Positions 44,309-50,258 of a stretch of 50,258 nucleotides of DNA are shown here, piece after piece (the stretch's first letter is position 1; every line of letters starts with the position of its first letter). The notes beneath the pieces are model-generated. The model was not told the DNA's origin. It ran no database searches and saw nothing but the letters and a program-made list of their open reading frames with translations. The translations under genes were made by a program, and so were the position numbers. The DNA lies in assembly GCA_026224875.1 (NCBI GenBank), contig JAMFRU010000089.1, positions 1 to 50,258 on the forward strand, read 5' to 3'. This DNA is from Acidocella sp. (GTDB lineage Bacteria; Pseudomonadota; Alphaproteobacteria; Acetobacterales; Acetobacteraceae).

Positions 44309-46735
44309 ATGCGCCCCGCTTTATTCATGTTTCTGCTCTTGCTGGGTTTTGGCATCACCGCCCCAGCTACGGCACCAGCCCAGGCCCAAACCGCGGCCAG
44401 CCTGCTCGGCGGGCACCACCCGCCAGCCACCCCCGCCGCCAAAGCCGCCGCGACGGCAGAACCCGCCCCCGCCATCATCCCCGGCTCGCCGCTGGCAGCC
44501 CTGGCCGGTGCTGGTGCCGCCGCCCAGCCCGCCCAGCCCGCAGCCACCACCGATGCCGACACCCCCGCCCCCTTCGGCACCGATGAGCTTGGCTTCGTTA
44601 TCTCCGGCGCCGTGGGCGGCGAGGCCGTGCATGCGTTCAACGGTTTCCTCGATGCCGTGCGCGACTCCACCCGCCTTACCCCGGTAACCGCCTGGCTGGC
44701 CGCCACCCGCGACAGACCCGCGCGCGGCGCCGAAGCCGATGCCATGCTCCTGGCCCTGGTCATCGTCATATTCCCGGCGGCACTGGCCGATGCCATCATC
44801 CGCCTCGGCCTGCGCCGCCCGGCGGCGTTGTTCGCGAAATGGGCCTTGCCGAAGCAGGAGGAGTTCCTACCCGACGCCGAGGCCCCAGACTCTGAAACAA
44901 ACACCCAACCCGTGGCGCCCGCCGGCCCCGCCGGCCCGGTGCGTACCCAGCGCTACGTCTCGCTGCGCGCCTGGGGCCGCCGCCTGCTCTTCGCTTTGCT
45001 GAAACTATTGCTCGCCATGCTGCCGCTCGCGGGTTTTATCGTCACGGCACAGGTGATTCTCTCCTCCGGCTTTATCACTCACCGCGCCGGGCAACTCGCC
45101 GTTACCGGCATCGCCAACGCGTATCTCGCCTGCCGCCTGGCGCAGGAGCTGGCGCGCTTCCTCGTCAGCCCGGCCGCGCCCCCGCTGCGCCTCATCGCCA
45201 TGCCGAGCGCGCGCGCGCAGTCGCTGATGGGTTTTCTGCTCATCGTCCTCTCCACGTTGCTGTTCGCCAGCGGCATCATCTCGGGTGCGGTCATCCTCGG
45301 CCTGCCGCACGAGGGCGCCAAAGTCCTCGTCCGCATCGCCGCTCTGGTTGTGCATCTGGAGATGGCCATCGGCATCTGGCGCTGCCGCCGTGTCGTCGGA
45401 ACCTGGCTCATGGGCGACCCCAAAGCCACCGGCGCGCTGGCCTGGCTGCGCCAGCGCCTCGGCAAGTGGTGGTATCTGTTCGCGCTGTTTTACGTGCTGG
45501 CGCTCTGGGTGGCCTGGGCCGGCGGCGTGCAGAATGCCTTCGGCGTGCTGCTGCGCGCGGTGGCCGTGCTCATCGCCGCGGTGGTGGCGGGCCGGCTGGC
45601 CTGGACCGGCAGTTCCATTCTGCTGGACCGCATGTTCCCCGACCCGGCCACCGCCAAAACCCGCCAGGCCGTGCTGCTGTCCCACGCGCATGCCTATAAC
45701 CCGTTCATCCGCGTTCTCATCCGCGCCGCCATCGCCGCCGGCGTGCTGCTGTTCATCCTTCAGGGCTGGGGGGTGGATGCACTTGGCTGGCTGCACAGCA
45801 ATACAATCAGCCGCGCGCTGATCAGCGCCTTAACCTCCGTGCTCGTCACCACCAGCATCGCTTTGGTCCTGTGGGAAACGGTTAATTTCGTCCTGCACAG
45901 CCGTGTGGACAGACTGACCAGTTCGGGGCGCAAACGCCAGGCCTCGCGGCTGCGCACGCTGGTGCCGATCCTGCGCGGCGCCATCGGCACCTTCATTTTC
46001 CTGGTCGCACTGGTGGTCTGCCTGTCGGAAATCGGGGTCAACACCACGGGCCTGCTCGCGGTTTCCTCCATCGCCGGCATCGCGGTCGGCTTCGGCTCCC
46101 AAAAACTGGTGCAGGACATCATCACCGGCCTGTTCATGCTGTTGGAAGACGCCATCCAGGTCGGCGATAACGTCACTCTGGCCGGCATGTCCGGCACGGT
46201 GGAAAAACTCTCCATCCGCACCATCCATCTGCGCGGCGGCGACGGCTCGCTCAACATCATCCCCTTCTCTTCGGTCACCACCGTCACCAACACCACGCGC
46301 GATTTCAACAACGCGCAATTCGCCATCACGGTCTCCTATGGCGAGAATATCGACCATGTTTTCGCGGTGCTCACCGATATCGGCCGCGACATGCGCGCCG
46401 AGCCCGGCTGGGGCAGCATGATGCGCGACGATCTGCAGATTTACGGCCTGGATAAATTCGGCGAGCAGGGCATGGTGATCAGCGGCGTCATCCGCACCGG
46501 CCCCGGCCAGCTGGACGCCGTGCGGCGCGAATTGTTCCGCCGCGTGCAGACGCGCTTCGCCCAGGACGGTATCTCCATGCCTTTCGGCAAACAGAGCGTG
46601 TTCCGGCTGGAAGGGCCCGAGGCGGAGCGGCTCCAGGCAGACATGCTGGAGCAGCCGCCAATAGCGCCTGAAACAGCCAAGACACCAAAGCCGAAAACGC
46701 CCAAAGCTGACGCGGAACCGAAGCTGCCGCTATGA
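44309..46735 (+). CDS. large MscS-family mechanosensitive channel
   Basis: 808 residues from ATG 44309 (alternative 44237). Signal-like first helix ALFMFLLLLGFGITAPATA (first part ALFMFLLLLGFG), a long Ala/Pro region, then about ten membrane segments. The C-terminal MscS core has SSIAGIAVGFGSQKLVQDII (TM3b region, first part SSIAGIAVGFGS), ITGLFMLLEDAIQVGD and NIIPFSSVTTVTN. The C-terminal tail is KP-rich. Such large proteins (YbiO-like) release solutes on osmotic downshock. MFS gene starts 11 bp after the stop. Confidence 0.9.
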   Translation: MRPALFMFLLLLGFGITAPATAPAQAQTAASLLGGHHPPATPAAKAAATAEPAPAIIPGSPLAALAGAGAAAQPAQPAATTDADTPAPFGTDELGFVISGAVGGEAVHAFNGFLDAVRDSTRLTPVTAWLAATRDRPARGAEADAMLLALVIVIFPAALADAIIRLGLRRPAALFAKWALPKQEEFLPDAEAPDSETNTQPVAPAGPAGPVRTQRYVSLRAWGRRLLFALLKLLLAMLPLAGFIVTAQVILSSGFITHRAGQLAVTGIANAYLACRLAQELARFLVSPAAPPLRLIAMPSARAQSLMGFLLIVLSTLLFASGIISGAVILGLPHEGAKVLVRIAALVVHLEMAIGIWRCRRVVGTWLMGDPKATGALAWLRQRLGKWWYLFALFYVLALWVAWAGGVQNAFGVLLRAVAVLIAAVVAGRLAWTGSSILLDRMFPDPATAKTRQAVLLSHAHAYNPFIRVLIRAAIAAGVLLFILQGWGVDALGWLHSNTISRALISALTSVLVTTSIALVLWETVNFVLHSRVDRLTSSGRKRQASRLRTLVPILRGAIGTFIFLVALVVCLSEIGVNTTGLLAVSSIAGIAVGFGSQKLVQDIITGLFMLLEDAIQVGDNVTLAGMSGTVEKLSIRTIHLRGGDGSLNIIPFSSVTTVTNTTRDFNNAQFAITVSYGENIDHVFAVLTDIGRDMRAEPGWGSMMRDDLQIYGLDKFGEQGMVISGVIRTGPGQLDAVRRELFRRVQTRFAQDGISMPFGKQSVFRLEGPEAERLQADMLEQPPIAPETAKTPKPKTPKADAEPKLPL

Positions 46736-46746
46736 TTGCCCTCTAA

Positions 46747-47862
46747 ATGATTGTCCCTTTGCTGCGAATGCGGCTGATCTTCGCCATGGCGGGGCTCGGC
46801 ATTTCCGTCTGGGCGCTTACCGTGCCCTTCGCCAAAATCCGCTTCCACCTTAGTGACGGTACGCTCGGCTTCATGTTGCTGGCCGGCGGCATGGGCGGCA
46901 CGCTGGTCATGCCCTTCGCCGGGCTTGCCGTGGCCCGCTGGGGGAGCCGCGCCACGGTCATCGGCGCCACAATCGGCGTGATGGCGCTGATGCCGCTGCT
47001 CGCCATCGCCCCCACGCCTTTCGCCTTCACCGCCATATTGCTGTTCTACGGCGCCTGCTTCGGCCTGCTGGATATTGCCATGAACGCGCAGGGCGCGGTG
47101 GTGGAGGCACGCGACGGCCGGCTGCAGATGTCCGGCTTCCACGGCTGCTACAGCATCGGCACGCTCGGCGTATCGCTGGCCATCATCCTGCTCCTGCGGC
47201 TGCACCTCACCTACCCCTTGTGTTCCGTACTGGCCGCAATCGTAATGGGCCTGATGTTGCTCTCCGCCCGCGGGCTCATAGGCAAATCCGGCGACGCCCC
47301 TGTCTCAGGCCGCCATTTCGCCTGGCCCAACCGCGCCACCATCGTGCTCGGCCTGTGCTGCTTCGCCTGCTTCATGACCGAAGGTGTGGCCACCGACTGG
47401 AGCACCATCTACCTGCGTTTTAATCGCGGCATGGCGCTGGACACGGCCCCTTATGGCTACGCCGCCTTCGCCGTAGCCATGACCGCCTCGCGCTTCCTGG
47501 GCGACGCCGTGGCAACCCGCCTCGGCAAACCCGTAATCATGCGCCTCGGCTGTGCTTTGGCGGTGCTGGGCTTTGGCCTGGCCATATTCATAAAAACCGG
47601 CTGGGTAGATGTACTGGGCTTCGGCCTGGTCGGGCTAGGCACTGCCAATATCGCCCCGCTGGTCTTCTCCGCCGCTGCCCGTGTCCCCGGCATGTCCGCC
47701 AGTCACTCTGCCCCCGCCATTATGGCCCTGGGCTACTCGGGCTTCCTGATAGGTCCTGTCATCATCGGCCTCGTTGCCAACCATCTGGGTTTGGGCTTCG
47801 CGCTGGGCGTGGATGCGGTACTACTAGGGGCAACATTTTTCGCTGCAAAAGCGGTAGTATAA
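46747..47862 (+). CDS. MFS transporter (YbjJ-like)
   Basis: 371 residues, about 12 hydrophobic segments, slightly short for an MFS protein. GLGISVWALTVPFAKIRF (first part GLGISVWALTVP), FGLLDIAMNAQGAVVE, SGFHGCYSIGTLG and FMTEGVATDWSTIYL are the pattern of YbjJ-type proteins. Substrate unknown. It follows the mscS-like gene by 11 bp. A T-run/A-run hairpin and a 20-bp perfect hairpin follow the stop. Confidence 0.87.
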   Translation: MIVPLLRMRLIFAMAGLGISVWALTVPFAKIRFHLSDGTLGFMLLAGGMGGTLVMPFAGLAVARWGSRATVIGATIGVMALMPLLAIAPTPFAFTAILLFYGACFGLLDIAMNAQGAVVEARDGRLQMSGFHGCYSIGTLGVSLAIILLLRLHLTYPLCSVLAAIVMGLMLLSARGLIGKSGDAPVSGRHFAWPNRATIVLGLCCFACFMTEGVATDWSTIYLRFNRGMALDTAPYGYAAFAVAMTASRFLGDAVATRLGKPVIMRLGCALAVLGFGLAIFIKTGWVDVLGFGLVGLGTANIAPLVFSAAARVPGMSASHSAPAIMALGYSGFLIGPVIIGLVANHLGLGFALGVDAVLLGATFFAAKAVV

Positions 47863-47901
47863 GCAGCGCTTTTTTGTAAAAAAGCGCGCAAAAAACTTTT
47901 A
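47861..47901 (-). repeat. T-run/A-run hairpin element, copy 3
   Basis: GCGCTTTTTT-GT-AAAAAAGCGC (47866-47887) then GCAAAAAACTTTTAG. On the minus strand it aligns well with the element at 33251: AAAAGTTTTTTGCGC, T-run hairpin, CTGCTT. It overlaps the TAA of the MFS gene. Confidence 0.68.
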
Positions 47902-47945
47902 GCCCTTTAGGCTGAAGCCGTTTCACGGCTTCAGCCTAAAGGGCT
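47901..47945. terminator. perfect 20-bp hairpin between convergent genes
   Basis: AGCCCTTTAGGCTGAAGCCG (47901-47920) pairs exactly with 47926-47945 around a TTTCA loop. It stands between the MFS gene and the 52-residue minus-strand gene. Without a T-run, it may act as an RNA end-stabiliser rather than a terminator. Confidence 0.65.
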
Positions 47946-47950
47946 CGGCA

Positions 47951-48109
47951 TCACGCGTTGATGAACTGCAAAAACGCCGGTGCGCCCAACGGCCAGAAAT
48001 CGAACAGACTGCCACCCCGGGCCATGCCCTCCATCGCGACCTCCCAGGCATCCTCGGGCCCAATGAACTGATAAACGACGATGCCGCTGTTAACCTCGAT
48101 TTCGGCCAT
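47951..48109 (-). CDS. 52-residue hypothetical protein
   Basis: ATG 48109 with GGGAGG 8 nt upstream, a very good ribosome binding site. The protein reads MAEIEVNSGIVVYQFIGPED, then a middle AWEVAMEGMARGGSLFDFWP and a C-terminal end LGAPAFLQFINA. It has no clear signal or cysteine. It is too short to place in a family. Flanked downstream by the 20-bp hairpin, upstream by an AT-rich region. Possible roles: small regulator or precursor peptide, neither supported by neighbours. Confidence 0.6.
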   Translation of the reverse strand: MAEIEVNSGIVVYQFIGPEDAWEVAMEGMARGGSLFDFWPLGAPAFLQFINA

Positions 48110-48722
48110 AGCCAGCCTCCCGTGTTTTTTGTCTGCGGCAGGATGGAACTATTAATTCGTTCTGATGTCTACAGCTGAGTCCGGTTGCTTTTGCCAAAAA
48201 TATACAACTAAAATCGCCATCAATTGATGGCAGAATTATCAAGTAACAGCACGGCACGGAGGAGGACAACGAAAATTGTCATGTCCAAATCGAAATATAT
48301 ACATGGGAGAGGAAGTGCGAAGGGTTTCGTTATTTTCCTGGCCGCTGATGCGCCCTGCGGCAGTGCTTAAATGCGGTGCCTAATAGAGTCCGGCGCGTGC
48401 GGCGGCAATAAGCCGTATCCACGAACATCTATCGTTACGAAAAAGATGCTTCGCGTTTCGTTGGATGACTGTACTCGTTCGGCAAGCGCTTGTTCCAACG
48501 CATCTCGTAATGTCTTCCCGTTCACCGGCCTCGCCCTCAAAGCCCTGCGCTGGGTCGCTCCTTCACCCACAAGGGCAGCCGAGCACTTCCAGGACAATCG
48601 AAACCGAGCCACATAAACGGCCGCAGTGGTTAATGGATCGCCCTGATCCCCTCCCTTGCAGGTGTTCGGTAACGGAGCTATCAATAGCGCAAGGAACAAT
48701 CACATCTAGCAGGATTTATAAG
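48110..48722. other. 613-bp region without a firm gene
   Basis: Left part is AT-rich. A weak reading frame of 47 residues runs 48227-48370 on the plus strand (ATG 48227 or 48281, with GGAGGA 16 nt upstream of the latter). From 48371 to about 48700 several long frames are open on both strands, but none starts well or resembles a known family. I read it as decayed or transferred DNA bordering the exopolysaccharide-like region, and note a promoter for the next gene must lie at its right end. Confidence 0.4.
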
Positions 48723-49610
48723 ATGCTTTCCATTACGGGGGTGGTCTTGTCATATTATAAGGCTCTAGCAGATAACGATGGGGCGGCTGCCCGCCGGATG
48801 CTGGAATCTCTTGAGGATGAAGCCTACCAAAATGAAGCAGATTGGAAGGTTATTGCCGAATTCCTAAAGAAACTAAATCTTGATGCAAGGCTTGAAGTTA
48901 TTACAAGGCGCTTGATCGCACGTAAACCAATTGAGAACTCAAAGGTTTATTTCGTGCTCGCTTCTTTATTGCGGAAGTCTGGCCATGCGGAAGAGATATA
49001 TCCTTTAATAAAGGGCCGAAAATTGCTTCTTACGCACACCAGAAGCGACCATTGGGAGTTCTTACAACTGCTTTTTTCGACTCAAAATTTCTCGGAGTAT
49101 TTGGAAGAATCAGAACAATTTAAAAATAAATATGGGGCAGATTTCCCCCTCGGAATTATGGAAGCAAAAACATATTGGATGATGGGGGAACGCCGCATTG
49201 CTCGCACGAAGTTGAGGGGTTTGAATCCGCTAGTGGGTCAAAAATTGGGAAACTGGATATGGTACTCAAACGTTGCTGCGGATTTCGGTGAAAGAAAACT
49301 TGCCGAGGATGCTTTAGTAAATGCTATTCGGCTGATCGATTGCGGTGTTGCGTCAATAAGTCGTGAGGTTGTGGAGGCTCTTAATAGAAGAGACTATAAA
49401 GCAGAGGCACGGCGATTGATTGGTATTGCCAAACCACAAAACGGAGGGACCATTTCAGAATATCTGTATATTTACAAAACAGCTTTGGACTATGGGTACA
49501 TAAAGGTCGCGCAGGAGTTCGGTAAAGCAATACTTCACGCGGACGCTACCCACGAACTCCGCTCTGAAATTGAAGGACTGGCGGTCAACTCTGGGTTTTT
49601 AACCTCTTAA
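48723..49610 (+). CDS. helical-repeat (TPR-like) protein at an exopolysaccharide-like locus
   Basis: 295 residues from ATG 48723, with AGGA about 11 nt upstream; longer in-frame starts reach 48465 but add a Pro/Ser-rich unlike leader. The sequence is a chain of helices with recurring patterns such as VVLSYYKALADNDGAAARRMLE (first part VVLSYYKALADNDG), KVYFVLASLLRKSGHAEE, MEAKTYWMMGERRIARTKL and EDALVNAIRLI, suggesting TPR-like repeats. Markedly AT-rich. Convergent with the pyruvyltransferase gene. Function unknown; a role in polysaccharide assembly is only inferred. Confidence 0.55.
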   Translation: MLSITGVVLSYYKALADNDGAAARRMLESLEDEAYQNEADWKVIAEFLKKLNLDARLEVITRRLIARKPIENSKVYFVLASLLRKSGHAEEIYPLIKGRKLLLTHTRSDHWEFLQLLFSTQNFSEYLEESEQFKNKYGADFPLGIMEAKTYWMMGERRIARTKLRGLNPLVGQKLGNWIWYSNVAADFGERKLAEDALVNAIRLIDCGVASISREVVEALNRRDYKAEARRLIGIAKPQNGGTISEYLYIYKTALDYGYIKVAQEFGKAILHADATHELRSEIEGLAVNSGFLTS

Positions 49611-49632
49611 GTTGCGTGGAATCAGTTTTATA

Positions 49633-50258
49633 TTATATTTGACAAAGTCCGCGTCGATCACCACGAAGCAAGGCGACAGTCATTTCGAGTTCATTGACAA
49701 TCGGCGTTACATCGACACGTGCCGACTGTATACCGTCGATCAGATCTACTATTTTGTGAAATGTAGTTTCTTTACCGAGGGTGATTCTAGGCATATGATA
49801 GCCAAGCGCTGAAGCATAATCCCGGTATTTAAACCCAGCACCTTCCAGTTCTCTGCCTTCACTAAAGACCAACTGACAATTTCGAATACCAAACGCATCC
49901 GCCGCAACAATCCCATGTAAAGATGAAGATGCGATCCTGCGGCAAGCTGCAATCTCAGCCAAGACTTGATCAATAGGGGCCAGGATATCAATGATCTTCG
50001 TGTTTGGCCAAGACATCATACCTAACGCTCTCGCTGAATTGACGTCCGACATATGGGGTATAATGCCAAGATCATATTGCCTTGCAATATTGTCAGATGA
50101 AAACAATTTATTCACTAACAAACCACCGTCCCCGATAACCATTTCCACTGGTTTATTCGGCGCAATCGCAGCGTCTGTATGAAATCCACGAACCCCCAAA
50201 AAGCGAATGCGATTATTATAAGCAATGGGTTGGGATTTCGGATACATAAAGCCAGACG
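49633..50258 (-). CDS. polysaccharide pyruvyltransferase family protein (N-terminal part beyond window)
   Basis: Adds pyruvate ketals to sugars of exopolysaccharides. The visible 208 residues include SGFMYPK at the window edge (the family's G-x-G-F region), LGVRGFHT, VIGDGGLLVNKLF (GDP-L-L-like motif), LGIIPHMSD and ACRRIASSSLHGIVAADAFG (SSLHG is strongly conserved). The frame is open to the last base, so the gene continues past 50258. Reading right-to-left, the stop is at 49633. AT-rich codons suggest a transferred locus. It may use sugars from galU and the hexosephosphate mutase. Confidence 0.85.
   Translation of the reverse strand, partial: SGFMYPKSQPIAYNNRIRFLGVRGFHTDAAIAPNKPVEMVIGDGGLLVNKLFSSDNIARQYDLGIIPHMSDVNSARALGMMSWPNTKIIDILAPIDQVLAEIAACRRIASSSLHGIVAADAFGIRNCQLVFSEGRELEGAGFKYRDYASALGYHMPRITLGKETTFHKIVDLIDGIQSARVDVTPIVNELEMTVALLRGDRRGLCQI

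Noticed and set aside
48367-48699. Minus-strand frame of 110 residues (ending RGYGLLPPHAPDSIRHRI)
   Set aside because: It begins with a TTG lacking a ribosome binding site, overlaps other open frames on the plus strand and I recognise no family. Kept only as part of the region description.

Overview
The window reads as chromosomal DNA of a GC-rich alphaproteobacterium. Supporting this are a ChvG/ChvI-type two-component pair next to an ATP-type PEP carboxykinase, a rimP-nusA-ylxR-infB-rbfA operon, glnB-glnA, and a tRNA-His with an encoded G-1. The intergenic DNA is rich in palindromes, which I associate with Rhodospirillales/Acetobacteraceae, but the family assignment is inference.

Layout: the left edge is the 3' end of an IS30-type transposase (2-118), followed by stacked hairpins in front of a YqhA-like membrane protein. 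Next come nth, a DUF2244 gene and a compact restriction-modification cassette: a BglII-type nuclease, an MT-A70 adenine methyltransferase and a small basic, possibly ribbon-helix-helix, protein. Then follow upp, chvI-chvG, a HugZ-like gene and pckA. From 9.3 to 24.5 kb almost everything is on the minus strand: galU-pgm (sugar nucleotides), an exported PCMT-like protein overlapping a membrane aminopropyltransferase-like protein, an exported hydrolase, a Sua5-type TsaC, a GIY-YIG nuclease, and the translation/transcription operon from rimP to rbfA. A VapBC/FitAB-like module and glnB-glnA (nitrogen assimilation) follow. The 27.6-33.3 kb stretch is on the plus strand: an aminotransferase, tRNA-His, an aldo/keto reductase, isocitrate lyase, a frameshifted secreted-protein gene and a GNAT acetyltransferase.

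From 33.3 to 39.7 kb a minus-strand operon encodes agmatine/putrescine use: a class III aminotransferase, a gamma-glutamylpolyamine-synthetase-like protein, N-carbamoylputrescine amidase, agmatine deiminase and an APC permease. A WD40 protein, alanine dehydrogenase, a HIG1-type protein/PhzF/AlkB operon, an MscS channel and an MFS transporter follow. The right edge is AT-richer and carries a TPR-like gene and part of a polysaccharide pyruvyltransferase gene, so it probably enters an exopolysaccharide locus.

The most interesting material is non-coding. (1) Two elements of about 250 bp (35805-36059 and 41021-41265) share two nearly identical internal hairpin blocks, a 28-nt apical loop and a 15-nt loop core. 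Their outer arms and long central stems have unrelated sequences, yet each pairs with itself over tens of bases, giving a cloverleaf-like plan. A half-copy forms the 3' end of rbfA. (2) A small GIY-YIG nuclease gene is bracketed by two exact inverted copies of a REP-like GAAA-loop hairpin, with further copies dispersed in the window. (3) A third family of T-run/A-run hairpins sits just after plus-strand stop codons.
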